64,000 nt of DNA, from assembly GCA_014236755.1 (NCBI GenBank), contig JACCKY010000017.1:1-64000 (forward strand). The letters run 5' to 3'. The position numbers and the translations under genes are program-made. Below the pieces are notes generated by a model. It was not told the DNA's origin, did not search any database, and was given only the letters and a program-made list of their open reading frames with translations. This stretch comes from Candidatus Petromonas tenebris (GTDB lineage Bacteria; Bacillota; Clostridia; Peptostreptococcales; Caminicellaceae). Shown piece by piece: positions 1 through 9,183 of this stretch (the stretch's first letter is position 1; each line of letters begins with the position of its first letter).

Positions 1-429
1 GAAGAAACTGGGGCAGACATTGACTATGGTTTTAGGGTATTTAAAGTAGATACTACTAATATGAAGGATGTATATTATTTACCTGATGAATTAGACCAGA
101 ACTTAATAGAGAAATTTGAATCCAATATTAAGGAAGATAGGACAGGATTAGATTTACTTATTCAGGTAATGCTAGAAGCCGGATTAGAGTTATCTTTACC
201 AATCGAAACTAAAATGATTAATGGAAAGGAAGTTCATTTTGTAGCTGAAGATTCTTTAGTTACTTGTTTTGATGAAGATATAGATGAAGAATTAATAAAA
301 GAAATTGCTAAAATTAAGCCTTTAAAGGTAGTCTTTAGAGATAACTCCTTTAACTCTTGCCCAGATAGAATAAATTTAGAGGAAATATTTAAAAGTATAT
401 CTCCTAATACAGAGATTAAGGTTCTATAA
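1..429 (+). CDS. mod: Type III restriction-modification methyltransferase (Mod), C-terminal part
   Basis: The reading frame is open from base 1, so the gene begins before the window and only about 142 C-terminal residues are visible. The stretch GFRVFKVDTTNMKD, encoded just before the first internal ATG at 61, is typical of the C-terminal region of type III (beta-class) N6-adenine Mod subunits. The catalytic DPPY and AdoMet motifs would lie upstream, outside the window. It ends 11 bases before res, the normal mod-res operon order. Mod supplies both sequence recognition and methylation and is needed for Res to cleave. Identification rests on the tail motif and the neighbour. Confidence 0.85.
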   Translation, partial: EETGADIDYGFRVFKVDTTNMKDVYYLPDELDQNLIEKFESNIKEDRTGLDLLIQVMLEAGLELSLPIETKMINGKEVHFVAEDSLVTCFDEDIDEELIKEIAKIKPLKVVFRDNSFNSCPDRINLEEIFKSISPNTEIKVL

Positions 430-440
430 GGGGTGATTGG

Positions 441-3400
441 ATGAAGATAAAATTTAAAGAGCAAAGATTCCAATTAGATGCTGTTCAATCTGTAGTTGAC
501 TGTTTTAAAGGACAAAAAAATGAATCCTCTAAATTTATATTAGATAAAGGCAGAGCAAAGAGCGTATTAGAAGGACAAGTTCATGTTTTATATGATGAAG
601 GATTTAAAAACAAAGCAATAGAAATAACAGAAGAAGATATACTTGAAAATGTAAAAAGAGTTCAAATAAGAAATGGATTAAAACCATCACAAAAACTAGA
701 GGGAAAATACAATTTAACCATAGAAATGGAAACGGGAACAGGAAAAACCTACACTTATATAAGAACCATGTATGAACTGTATAAACACTATGGATGGAGT
801 AAATATATCGTGGTAGTTCCATCTATTGCTATTAGAGAAGGGGTGTACAAATCATTCCAAATAACAGAAGACCATTTTATGAACATATATGGAACTAAAA
901 TTAGATATTTTATTTATAACTCTAAGCAACTCCATAAAATTGACCAGTTTGCATCAGATTCAGGCATAAATGTAATGATTATAAACTCTCAAGCATTTAA
1001 TGCAAGGGGTAAAGATGCAAGAAGAATATATATGGAGTTAGATGATTTTGCCTCAAGACGACCTATTGATGTAATAGCCCAGACTAATCCAATACTCATA
1101 ATAGATGAGCCCCAGTCAGTAGAAGGTAAAAAGACAAAAGAAGCGTTGAGATTATTTAATCCACTATTTACTTTAAGATATTCAGCTACACATAAAGAAG
1201 AATTTAATAAAATATATAGATTAGATGCATTGGATGCCTACAATAAAAAATTAGTTAAGAAAATTAAAGTAAAAGGAATATCTGTAAAAGGTTTAACAGG
1301 TACCGATGGATATATTTATTTTGAAGGTATAGATTTAAGCAAAAAGAATAAGCCAATGGCTAAAATTGAGTTTGAAGTAAAACAAAAATCAGGTATAAAA
1401 AGAGTCCCTAGGAATGTAGACGAAGGTTATGATTTATACACCCATTCTAATTATATGGAACAATACAAAGGATATAGAGTAGCCGAAATAAATGGATATA
1501 AAAATACTATAACATTTACCAATGGTGTTACATTATATGCCGGAGATGTTCAAGGAGATATAAGTGAAATAAATATTAGAAGAATACAAATAAGGGAAGC
1601 AATTAAATCTCACTTTGAGAGAGAAAAAGCGTTATTTGATAAAGGAATTAAAGTATTGACTTTATTTTTTATAGATGAAGTTGCAAAATATAGACAATAT
1701 GATGAATTTGGAGAAGAGAAAAATGGAGTATATGGAGAGATATTTGAAGAAGAATATTTGAACATTCTCAATGAATATATAACTTTATTTAATGACCCAT
1801 ATGTAGAGTATTTGAAAAGTATTGATGTTAAAGATACTCATAACGGTTATTTCTCTATAGATAAAAAGGGAAGGATGATTGACCCTAAAGCTAAAGGAAA
1901 GGAAAAGTTATCTGAAGATGAATCAGCCTATGATTTAATAATGAAGGATAAAGAGAGATTATTAAGCTTTGATGAACCAGTTAGATTTATCTTTTCTCAT
2001 TCTGCATTAAGAGAAGGATGGGACAATCCAAATGTATTTCAAATTTGCACATTAAAACATAGCGATTCTGTTATAAAAAAGAGACAAGAAGTAGGTAGAG
2101 GACTTAGACTTTGTGTAGACCAAAATGGAAATAGAATAGATGCTGAAACTCCAGGGGTAAATGTTCATGATATAAACGTATTAACAGTTATAGCCAGTGA
2201 ATCCTATGAATCCTTTGCAAAGGGGCTTCAATCTGAAATCGCTGAGACATTATCTGATAGACCACAGAAAGCTAATGCAGAATTCTTCTTAAATAATGTA
2301 ATTAAAAATGCTAGAGGCGAGGAATTGATTATAGATGAAACTTTAGCGAATACTCTTCATCGCTCTTTTATAAGAAATGAATATGTTGATGATAATGATT
2401 ATTTAACTGAGAAATATTATAAAGATATAGAAAAAGGTAAAATAAAATTACCTGATGAATTTGAGGATTTTAAAGAAGGTATTGTACAGTTAGTAGAAAA
2501 AATTTATACAGAAGGTGTTACTCCTCTTGTTGAAAATAGTAGAGCTGAAAATATTAAAGAACTAAAGACTAATGAAAACTTTAAGAAAAAAGAATTCAAA
2601 GAATTGTGGGAAAAGATAAATATGAAAACTTCATATTATGTAGATTTTGATACAGATGAACTAATTAGAAATTGTATAAATGCTCTAGACAAAGACTTAA
2701 GAGTATCGGATTTAGCCTATAAAATAAAAGTTGGAGAGATGGAGTCTATATCTTCTAAAGAAGAATTAGAAAAAGGTGAATCCTTTGTAGTAAAAGAATC
2801 TGAAATGAGTAAAGATTATTCAAAAATAACGACAACGTTAAAATATGATTTAATAGGCAAATTAGTAGATGAGACAAAGCTTACTAGAAATGCTATAGTG
2901 AAGATACTAAAAGGGATAAAACCAAATACTTTCTACCTATTTAGAAAAAACCCAGAAGAATTTATATTAAAAGCCTCAAGAATAATTAACGAACAAAAAG
3001 CTACTATGATAATAAAGCATATTACGTATAATCCTATAGATCAAGTTTTTGATGAAAATATATTTACGAGTAATAATTTAAAAGGAACTTTAGGGAAAGA
3101 TACTATAGATGTTAAAAAACATATTTACGATTATGTAGTTACTGATTCAAAACTGGAGATGGAATTTGCTAAAGAGCTTGATGCCAGTAAAGAAGTCTGC
3201 GTATATGCTAAACTTCCAAAGGGATTCTTCATACCAACTCCTGTAGGAAACTACAACCCAGATTGGGCTATAGTATTTAATGAAGGCAAGGTAAGACATA
3301 TATATTTCATAGCAGAAACTAAAGGAGCACTTGATTCTTTAAAAATTCGGACAGATGATATTGAAAATGCCAAAATACATTGTGCAAGAGAACATTTTAA

Positions 3401-3479
3401 GAAAATAAGTAATGATACTGTAAAATATGATGCAGTAGGAAGTTATGAGATGTTGATGGAAAAGGTAATGGGTAGATGA
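441..3479 (+). CDS. res: Type III restriction endonuclease, Res subunit
   Basis: This 1012-residue protein has the usual length and layout of Res subunits. A superfamily 2 helicase core comes first, with Walker A METGTGKT at residues 96-103 and a DEPQ box at 222-225 standing for DEAD/DEPH. A later helicase motif reads HSALREGWDNPNVFQIC and is followed by a QEVGRGLRL motif. The C-terminal nuclease domain shows a PD-(D/E)XK pattern: a conserved acidic residue in EMEFAKEL, NPDWA, then FIAETKG. It needs Mod to recognise and cut unmethylated DNA, translocating with ATP. The start ATG follows GGGGTGATTGG, 11 bases after mod, so the two are co-transcribed. No frame damage is visible, so the system may be active. 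Confidence 0.95.
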   Translation: MKIKFKEQRFQLDAVQSVVDCFKGQKNESSKFILDKGRAKSVLEGQVHVLYDEGFKNKAIEITEEDILENVKRVQIRNGLKPSQKLEGKYNLTIEMETGTGKTYTYIRTMYELYKHYGWSKYIVVVPSIAIREGVYKSFQITEDHFMNIYGTKIRYFIYNSKQLHKIDQFASDSGINVMIINSQAFNARGKDARRIYMELDDFASRRPIDVIAQTNPILIIDEPQSVEGKKTKEALRLFNPLFTLRYSATHKEEFNKIYRLDALDAYNKKLVKKIKVKGISVKGLTGTDGYIYFEGIDLSKKNKPMAKIEFEVKQKSGIKRVPRNVDEGYDLYTHSNYMEQYKGYRVAEINGYKNTITFTNGVTLYAGDVQGDISEINIRRIQIREAIKSHFEREKALFDKGIKVLTLFFIDEVAKYRQYDEFGEEKNGVYGEIFEEEYLNILNEYITLFNDPYVEYLKSIDVKDTHNGYFSIDKKGRMIDPKAKGKEKLSEDESAYDLIMKDKERLLSFDEPVRFIFSHSALREGWDNPNVFQICTLKHSDSVIKKRQEVGRGLRLCVDQNGNRIDAETPGVNVHDINVLTVIASESYESFAKGLQSEIAETLSDRPQKANAEFFLNNVIKNARGEELIIDETLANTLHRSFIRNEYVDDNDYLTEKYYKDIEKGKIKLPDEFEDFKEGIVQLVEKIYTEGVTPLVENSRAENIKELKTNENFKKKEFKELWEKINMKTSYYVDFDTDELIRNCINALDKDLRVSDLAYKIKVGEMESISSKEELEKGESFVVKESEMSKDYSKITTTLKYDLIGKLVDETKLTRNAIVKILKGIKPNTFYLFRKNPEEFILKASRIINEQKATMIIKHITYNPIDQVFDENIFTSNNLKGTLGKDTIDVKKHIYDYVVTDSKLEMEFAKELDASKEVCVYAKLPKGFFIPTPVGNYNPDWAIVFNEGKVRHIYFIAETKGALDSLKIRTDDIENAKIHCAREHFKKISNDTVKYDAVGSYEMLMEKVMGR

Positions 3480-3505
3480 GTCAAAGTTTAACTTTGACTC
3501 TTTTA
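3479..3505 (+). terminator. Rho-independent terminator after res
   Basis: The inverted repeat AGTCAAAGTT/AACTTTGACT begins at the res stop codon and is followed by CTTTTATA. It closes the mod-res operon. The group II intron fragment begins immediately 3' of it, the preferred target site for group IIC introns. Confidence 0.8.
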
Positions 3506-3507
3506 TA

Positions 3508-3790
3508 GTGGTTCGCCCAGCATGGGCGACAACTTGGTGGTAAAAGGGGCTGGCCGTGCTAACCACTAGCCAAAGGCAAGGGTGTCCACCGTGAGGTGGA
3601 ATCTGAAGGAAGCCGGAGGCAAAATCCTGTTCCGAGGTATATGAATCACATTCGAGGCTATATAAACTGGGTGAGTTTGCTAAACAAAACAAAGCCCAAA
3701 ACGGTTCGAGGGTTTATATAGTAAATGTGGCGGATATATGGGAGGAAAGTGGTTACGCTTACACCGAGAGGTCTCAAGGATACGTTATTA
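3508..3790 (+). mobile_element. Group IIC intron, 5' fragment (ribozyme domain I and following)
   Basis: The sequence starts with GTGG and keeps several blocks typical of group IIC domain I as in the Oceanobacillus iheyensis intron: GCAAGGGTGTCC, GGAATCTGAAGGAAGC, GAGGCTATA, GAGTTTGCTAAACAAAACAA and a GAGAGGTCTC block near 3770. No reverse transcriptase, domain V or domain VI follows; instead a promoter and a truncated acyl-CoA dehydrogenase gene begin. The element sits directly behind the res terminator, as expected for IIC introns. It is a dead remnant, and the right-hand junction probably marks a deletion. The right boundary is approximate. Confidence 0.85.
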
Positions 3791-3828
3791 AAATAATTAA
3801 TTACCTCCTCGTAAAAAATGAAAAATTC

Positions 3829-3857
3829 TTGTAAAGATAAAATATAATTGGTATAAT
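3829..3857 (+). promoter_or_regulatory. Sigma-A type promoter for the bcd-etfBA operon
   Basis: TTGTAA at 3829-3834 and TATAAT at 3852-3857 are separated by 17 bases. They lie about 30 bases before the first usable start codon of the acyl-CoA dehydrogenase gene. The promoter lies in or just after intron-derived DNA, so the operon may have gained it when its original 5' end was lost. Confidence 0.6.
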
Positions 3858-3884
3858 ATTTTTGATAAGTTACGAAGACTTATA

Positions 3885-4994
3885 GTGAAACAAGAGCTTT
3901 ATAAAAATTTTGCTGAAAATGAAGTAAAGCCTCTTGCAGCCGAGGTTGATGAAGAAGAAAAATTTCCGGTTGAAACAGTAAAGAAATTAGCACGATATGG
4001 TTTTATGGGTATACCATTTCCAAAAGAATATGGAGGCCAGGGCGGAGATAATCTTGCCTATGCTATGGCGGTAGAAGAACTATCAAAGGTTTGTGCAACT
4101 ACAGGAGTTATTGTATCAGCCCATACATCACTTTGTGCCGCACCAATATATGAATTTGGCACAGAAGAGCAAAAGCAAAAGTATTTAATTCCTTTAGCTA
4201 AGGGCGAGAAGTTAGGAGCCTTTGGCCTTACAGAGCCAAATGCTGGAACTGATGCTTCAGCTCAACAGACTAGGGCGGTACTGGAAGGAGATCACTATGT
4301 ACTTAATGGATCAAAGATATTTATAACAAATGCAGGATATGCGGACGTATATATAATAATGGCGATGACTGATAAGAGTAAAGGGGTAAAGGGAATATCA
4401 GCCTTTATAGTTGAAAGAGACTTTGAAGGATTTAGTGTAGGAAAGAAAGAAGCAAAGATGGGAATAAGGGGCTCAGCAACCTGTGAGCTTATTTTTGAAA
4501 ACTGTAAAGTTCCAAAGGAAAATTTATTAGGAAAAGTTGGTCAAGGTTTTAAAATAGCTATGAAAACTTTAGACGGAGGTCGTATAGGTATAGCTGCACA
4601 GGCTTTAGGAATTGCGCAAGGTGCAATAGACGAGACAGTTAAATACGTAAAGGAAAGAAAACAGTTTGGAAGACCAATAGCTAAATTCCAAAATACTCAG
4701 TTTACCCTTGCAGATATGCAGACAAAAACAGATGCATCAAGACTTTTGGTATATAGAGCAGCAAGGGCAAAGGATAATAATGAAAGATACAGCAGTTTTG
4801 CGGCAATGGCCAAGCTCTTTGCATCAGAAACTGCTATGGAGGTTACAACTAAAGCGGTACAGCTTCATGGTGGATATGGATATACAAGGGAGTACCCGGT
4901 AGAGAGAATGATGAGAGATGCTAAGATAACAGAGATATACGAAGGAACTTCAGAAGTTCAAAAAATGGTTATAGCAGGAACTTTATTAAAATAA
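3885..4994 (+). CDS. bcd: Short-chain acyl-CoA (butyryl-CoA) dehydrogenase, N-terminally shortened
   Basis: This FAD-dependent dehydrogenase interconverts crotonyl-CoA and butyryl-CoA. With the EtfBA pair downstream it can form the electron-bifurcating complex that also reduces ferredoxin. It reads [44 protein letters not shown] and ends with [11 protein letters not shown], which carries the catalytic Glu. The protein is 369 residues from GTG 3885, whereas clostridial Bcd is about 379 and starts MDFxLTxEQE. Here homology begins only at [13 protein letters not shown]. The GTG has no evident Shine-Dalgarno site, and no better start lies in the frame upstream. The 5' end was therefore probably lost at the intron junction. 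Activity is plausible but unproven. Confidence 0.9.
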   Translation: MKQELYKNFAENEVKPLAAEVDEEEKFPVETVKKLARYGFMGIPFPKEYGGQGGDNLAYAMAVEELSKVCATTGVIVSAHTSLCAAPIYEFGTEEQKQKYLIPLAKGEKLGAFGLTEPNAGTDASAQQTRAVLEGDHYVLNGSKIFITNAGYADVYIIMAMTDKSKGVKGISAFIVERDFEGFSVGKKEAKMGIRGSATCELIFENCKVPKENLLGKVGQGFKIAMKTLDGGRIGIAAQALGIAQGAIDETVKYVKERKQFGRPIAKFQNTQFTLADMQTKTDASRLLVYRAARAKDNNERYSSFAAMAKLFASETAMEVTTKAVQLHGGYGYTREYPVERMMRDAKITEIYEGTSEVQKMVIAGTLLK

Positions 4995-5007
4995 GGAGGT
5001 CTAAACA

Positions 5008-5790
5008 ATGAAGATAGTAGTATGTATAAAACAAGTTCCAGATACTACAGAAGTTAGACTTGATCCAAAAACTGGAACATTGATAAGAGAGGGAGTACCA
5101 AGTATAATAAACCCCGATGATAAAAGCGGTTTGGAGGCTGCTTTAAGATTAAAGGATGAAATAGGAGCGAAGGTAACGGTAATTACTATGGGACCGCCCC
5201 AAGCTGAAAAAGCTTTAAAGGAGGCTCTGGCAATGGGAGCTGATGAAGCTATACTTCTTAGCGATAGAGCTTTTGCTGGTGCCGACACATGGGCAACTTC
5301 AAGTACTCTGGCAGCAGCCATAAGAAAACTAGATTATGACCTTATTATAGCAGGAAGACAGGCAATAGACGGAGATACGGCTCAGGTTGGTCCACAAATA
5401 GCAGAGCATTTGAACTTACCCCAGGTAAGCTATGTGGAAGATCTTGAACGTGACGGGGACAGTTTGATACTAAAGAGAGTATTTGAAGATGGATATCATA
5501 AAGTAAAGGTAAAAATGCCTTGCCTTATAACGACTTTAAGCGAAATGAACAAACCAAGATATATGTCAGTAAGCGGAGTACTGGATGCATATAGAGAAAA
5601 GGAAGTAATAAAGTGGACATTAGATGATATAGAAGTAAACAAAGAGCATATAGGACTAAAGGGTTCTCCTACAAAGGTTAAAAAGTCCTTTACAAAGGGA
5701 GCAAAGGCAGCTGGCAAAAAGTTTGAGGTAACTCCTCAAGAAGGTGCAAAGATAATTGTAGAAAAGCTTAAGGAAAAATACATCATATAA
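5008..5790 (+). CDS. etfB: Electron transfer flavoprotein beta subunit
   Basis: The 260-residue EtfB carries the second flavin, the bifurcating one in clostridial Bcd-Etf complexes. It starts MKIVVCIKQVPDTTEVRLD and includes NPDDKSGLEAALRLKDE and the AGRQAIDGDTAQVGPQIAE segment conserved in EtfB. A GGAGG site ends 9 bases before the ATG. It lies 13 bases after bcd and 29 bases before etfA, in the usual bcd-etfB-etfA order. No crotonase or hydroxybutyryl-CoA dehydrogenase gene is nearby, so the rest of the butyrate pathway must lie elsewhere. Confidence 0.95.
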   Translation: MKIVVCIKQVPDTTEVRLDPKTGTLIREGVPSIINPDDKSGLEAALRLKDEIGAKVTVITMGPPQAEKALKEALAMGADEAILLSDRAFAGADTWATSSTLAAAIRKLDYDLIIAGRQAIDGDTAQVGPQIAEHLNLPQVSYVEDLERDGDSLILKRVFEDGYHKVKVKMPCLITTLSEMNKPRYMSVSGVLDAYREKEVIKWTLDDIEVNKEHIGLKGSPTKVKKSFTKGAKAAGKKFEVTPQEGAKIIVEKLKEKYII

Positions 5791-5819
5791 CTTTGACTTT
5801 GAATTAAGGAGGGAGAAAA

Positions 5820-6845
5820 TTGAATATATCAGAGTATAAAGGAGTATATGTTTTTGTAGAGCAAAGAGAAGGAGAAATTCAAAAAGTATCTCTTGAACTT
5901 TTAGGAAAAGCTAGGGAACTTGCAGATAAATTAAATGAGAAGGTAACGGCTGTGGTTTTGGGATATGACATAAAAGATGATTTGAACGAACTGATCTATT
6001 ACGGAGCCGATGAAGTGCTATATACTGATGATGAGCTACTAAAAGTATATATGACAGAGCCCTATACAAAGGTGCTTAGTGAAGTTATATCAGCTAACAA
6101 GCCAGAAATAGTTTTAATAGGTGCAACGGCTATAGGTAGGGATTTAGCTCCGAGGGTATCTGCTAGAATCTATACGGGTCTTACAGCAGACTGTACATCA
6201 CTAGATATAGATGAGGAAAATAAAAACTTGTTGATGACAAGACCTGCCTTTGGCGGTAATATCATGGCCACAATTGTTTGCCCTGATCATAGACCACAGA
6301 TGTCTACCGTTAGACCAGGAGTTATGACTATATGTGAAAAAGATGAAAGCAGAATAGGGGATATAAAAGAATTTAAAGTAGAATTATCTGAAAAAGATGT
6401 AAACGTTGAAATACTAGAAGTAGTTAAAGAAGAAAAAGAAAGAATAAACATAGAAGAGGCCGACGTCTTAGTTTCAGGAGGTAGAGGAATTGGACAGCCT
6501 GATAACTTTAAGATGTTAAAGGAATTAGCTGACCTGCTTAAGGGTCAAGTATCGGCATCTCGTGCAGTAGTTGATGCCGGTTGGATAGATAGAGACCACC
6601 AGGTTGGACAAACGGGTAAAACCGTCAGGCCAGGCCTGTATATTGCATGTGGCATCTCAGGTGCGATTCAACACCTTGCAGGTATGGAGGAATCAGAATT
6701 TATAGTAGCTATCAATAAAGACCCAGGAGCACCAATTTTTGAAGTGGCTGATGTTGGAATAGTTGGAGATGTTAATAAGGTTGTACCATTATTAATTGAA
6801 GAGCTAAAAATGTCTAGCGTGAAAGAAGAAAAGGCCCAAAAATAA
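5820..6845 (+). CDS. etfA: Electron transfer flavoprotein alpha subunit
   Basis: A 341-residue EtfA. The N-terminal domain reads EYKGVYVFVEQREGEIQKVS. The C-terminal FAD-binding domain carries LVSGGRGIG, GASRAVVDAGW-like VSASRAVVDAGWIDRD, QVGQTGKTVRPGLYIACGISGAIQH and INKDPGAPIF. The start is TTG at 5820, set by a strong AAGGAGGGAG about five bases upstream; no ATG fits better. It accepts electrons with EtfB from NADH and passes them to the acyl-CoA dehydrogenase. It is the last gene of the operon, with a terminator at 6910-6952. Confidence 0.95.
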   Translation: MNISEYKGVYVFVEQREGEIQKVSLELLGKARELADKLNEKVTAVVLGYDIKDDLNELIYYGADEVLYTDDELLKVYMTEPYTKVLSEVISANKPEIVLIGATAIGRDLAPRVSARIYTGLTADCTSLDIDEENKNLLMTRPAFGGNIMATIVCPDHRPQMSTVRPGVMTICEKDESRIGDIKEFKVELSEKDVNVEILEVVKEEKERINIEEADVLVSGGRGIGQPDNFKMLKELADLLKGQVSASRAVVDAGWIDRDHQVGQTGKTVRPGLYIACGISGAIQHLAGMEESEFIVAINKDPGAPIFEVADVGIVGDVNKVVPLLIEELKMSSVKEEKAQK

Positions 6846-6909
6846 GCTAGGCTTGCTAATTAAGTAACTTAAAGTTTCCATAATAGATTAATATTAAAAT
6901 TATTTAATT

Positions 6910-6952
6910 AATAGCCTCTCTTGATTTTTACCTAAAGAGAGGCTATTATTTT
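6910..6952 (+). terminator. Terminator after etfA
   Basis: A 13-base stem, AATAGCCTCTCTT with AAGAGAGGCTATT, is followed by ATTTT. It ends the bcd-etfBA operon. Confidence 0.85.
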
Positions 6953-6968
6953 GGACTAAGGATTAACT

Positions 6969-6996
6969 TTGATGGAAGTGAAATATGTGTTATAAT
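6969..6996 (+). promoter_or_regulatory. Promoter for the first sigma-54 activator gene
   Basis: TTGATG at 6969-6974 and TATAAT at 6991-6996 are spaced by 16 bases, about 35 bases upstream of the regulator start. The activator itself therefore appears to be transcribed by the housekeeping sigma factor. Confidence 0.55.
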
Positions 6997-7031
6997 TACT
7001 AAAAAATCTGTTCCATACAGAGGTGTTAATG

Positions 7032-8744
7032 ATGAAACTTCTAGATATCTATTTTTCCTCTATTCTTGAAAACATGCAGGATGCAGTAATAGGGATAGAT
7101 GTAAATGGGAAAATAATCATAATAAACAGACGTGCTAAGGAACTGCTTAATATAAGCTATGAAGATGTAATAGGAAAAAAGATTACTGATGTAGTTTCTG
7201 AAAGTAAACTTATCAGTGTTATTAATAATGAAAATGTAGGAATTGATGAAAATTTTATCATAAGCGGCAAGCATTTTATTGTAAACAGAGTCCCTGTAGA
7301 AACTAACGGGCAAATCTATGGTGCCTTGGCTTTATTCAATGATATAACAGATTATCGTAAGATAAGTAAAAGATTAGATGAAGACGAAGGGTATATTGAC
7401 ATTTTGAACACCATAATGGATACAGTTAACGAATGGGTAGTAGTTGTAGATAAAGACGGGATAATTACAATGATGAGTAAGGCGTATAAAGACTTTTTGA
7501 AGGTACCAAATCCTGAAGGAAAGCATGTAACGGAGGTTATAGAAAACACCAGAATGCATATAGTAGCAAAAACAGGAAAGGCTTTAATTGGCGATATCCA
7601 GGAAATCAAAGGTAATAGAATGATAGCTATGCGTGTTCCTATCAAGAAGGATGGTAAAGTAATTGGTGCTGTTGGAAAAGTTATGTTTAAAGATATAAGT
7701 GATTTTTTATCTTTGAGCAAAAAGCTCAATAAACTGGAACAAGAATTGGAGTACTATAAAAAGGAATTGGATAATAATAGAGTAGCTAAATATTCTTTTA
7801 GAAATATAATAGGTAATAGTAAGAGTCTCATGAAGGTAAAAAAAATAGCTGAAAAGGCCGCTAGGACAAATTCTAATGTCCTCATTATAGGTGAAAGCGG
7901 TACAGGTAAAGAGCTTTTTGCTCATGCTATTCATAATGCCAGTGAAAGACGACTCGGTCCCTTTGTAAAAATAAATTGTGCTGCAATTCCAAGTGAATTG
8001 TTAGAGTCAGAATTGTTCGGTTATGAAGAAGGGGCTTTTACTGGAGCTAAAAAAGGCGGAAAAAAAGGTAAGTTTGAACTGGCAAATGGAGGAACTATAC
8101 TATTGGATGAAATAGGAGATATGCCCCTAAATATGCAGGCAAAGCTTTTAAGAGTTCTCCAGGAAAAGGAACTTGAGCGGGTTGGGGGAAATATAGTTCA
8201 AAACTTAGATGTGAGAATAATAGCCTCTACCAATAAAGATTTAGAAGAACTTGTTAAGAATAAGAAGTTTAGACAAGATCTTTATTATAGGCTTAATGTT
8301 ATGACTGTCAGCCTTCCTCCCCTTAGGGAGAGACGGGAAGATATAAAGGAACTTGCAATTGCCATAAAAACTAAATTGACAAAGAGATTAGGCATATATG
8401 TAGAAGGAATAACAGAGGAAGCCCTTGATTATCTAGCTAACTACAATTGGCCAGGCAATATAAGGGAATTAGAAAATGTAATAGAAAGGGCCATCAATCT
8501 TTTAGATTCAGATTTATTAATAAAACCTGAACACCTACCAAAAAGAATAACGAAAAACACAACAAAGTTCCATATTAGGAGTAATAGGAAATTGAAAAAT
8601 ATTCTTGAAGAAGTAGAGAAGGAAGTGATTCTGGAATATCTGCAAGAAAATAATGGTAACAAAAATAAAACAGCTAAAATGCTTGGTATAAGCAGAGTAA
8701 ATTTATATAAGAAACTAGAAAAGTATGATTTGAAAGATGTATAA
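7032..8744 (+). CDS. Sigma-54-dependent activator, PAS-PAS-AAA+-Fis
   Basis: This 570-residue enhancer-binding protein has two PAS sensor domains (about 10-105 and 125-225), a short coiled linker, an AAA+ domain and a Fis-type helix-turn-helix at about 525-565. The AAA+ core has Walker A GESGTGKE from residue 287, the sigma-54 contact loop GAFTGA at 334-339 and LLDEIGDMP as Walker B. The start at ATG 7032 is chosen because AGAGGTG sits six bases upstream; GTG 7023 and ATG 7029 also fit the frame. The sigma-54 promoter at 8939 is the obvious target. The signal sensed is unknown, possibly a short acid or its CoA ester. A paralogue lies at 14686. Confidence 0.9.
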   Translation: MKLLDIYFSSILENMQDAVIGIDVNGKIIIINRRAKELLNISYEDVIGKKITDVVSESKLISVINNENVGIDENFIISGKHFIVNRVPVETNGQIYGALALFNDITDYRKISKRLDEDEGYIDILNTIMDTVNEWVVVVDKDGIITMMSKAYKDFLKVPNPEGKHVTEVIENTRMHIVAKTGKALIGDIQEIKGNRMIAMRVPIKKDGKVIGAVGKVMFKDISDFLSLSKKLNKLEQELEYYKKELDNNRVAKYSFRNIIGNSKSLMKVKKIAEKAARTNSNVLIIGESGTGKELFAHAIHNASERRLGPFVKINCAAIPSELLESELFGYEEGAFTGAKKGGKKGKFELANGGTILLDEIGDMPLNMQAKLLRVLQEKELERVGGNIVQNLDVRIIASTNKDLEELVKNKKFRQDLYYRLNVMTVSLPPLRERREDIKELAIAIKTKLTKRLGIYVEGITEEALDYLANYNWPGNIRELENVIERAINLLDSDLLIKPEHLPKRITKNTTKFHIRSNRKLKNILEEVEKEVILEYLQENNGNKNKTAKMLGISRVNLYKKLEKYDLKDV

Positions 8745-8828
8745 AAAAATTACATATTAAAAAATAATAACACTTATATATATATGTATAATTTCGTGCT
8801 TTATAATGGAAATCTAGGTTGGATTCTA

Positions 8829-8866
8829 TAAGAACTGTAAAGTTTTTTTAACAGTTCTTTTTTTAT
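8829..8866 (+). terminator. Terminator after the first activator gene
   Basis: The inverted repeat AGAACTGT/ACAGTTCT is followed by a run of T. It lies about 90 bases upstream of the sigma-54 promoter, so a double role as an activator binding site cannot be excluded from sequence alone. Confidence 0.75.
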
Positions 8867-8938
8867 TTTAACATTAAGTTTTCTGAAAATTTATTAATGA
8901 ATTGCTAAATAACTTAATTTAAGGGTTCTAGTAAATAA

Positions 8939-8955
8939 TTGGCATGGTACTTGCT
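8939..8955 (+). promoter_or_regulatory. Sigma-54 (-24/-12) promoter
   Basis: TTGGCATGGTACTTGCT matches the consensus TGGCAYR-N4-TTGCW, with exactly ten bases between the -24 GG and the -12 GC. It lies between two sigma-54 activator genes and 229 bases upstream of the permease start. It is the expected promoter for the permease/CoA-transferase/SDR/thiolase operon. The 438-base gap around it (8745-9183) holds only the terminator, this promoter and an AT-rich leader. Confidence 0.9.
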
Positions 8956-9183
8956 CATATATATCCATGAACAGAAAAATTTAAAGGAAGGAGGGCCGTT
9001 GAATTACTGATGGTATAAAAATGAGCTATTTGGTATAATACAAGATAATTTTTTATGAAGTTAATGAAAGCGTTTGCCAGTGATTGCTGTAAAACTAGTC
9101 AATCAAATTTATTACTATTGATTTTACATTTTAAAAGCTTATATTTTCATTTAAAAATTAAGAATTAAAGGGAGGTTTTATTA

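Noticed and set aside
3339-3692. Minus-strand open frame of 117 codons across the end of res and the intron
   Set aside because: It runs through a ribozyme and a terminator, has no ribosome site and no recognisable protein features.
3700-3725. GGTTCGAGGGTTTATATA looked like a tRNA T-arm
   Set aside because: No acceptor stem, anticodon arm or CCA fits around it; it belongs to intron domain I.
3508-3790. Treating the intron fragment as a full-length retrotransposing intron
   Set aside because: No RT frame, domain V or domain VI follows within the gap.
8829-8866. AACTGT-N-ACAGTT as the enhancer site for the sigma-54 activator
   Set aside because: Distance to the promoter is suitable, but the T run after the stem marks it as a terminator; without a second matching site the enhancer role is not supported.
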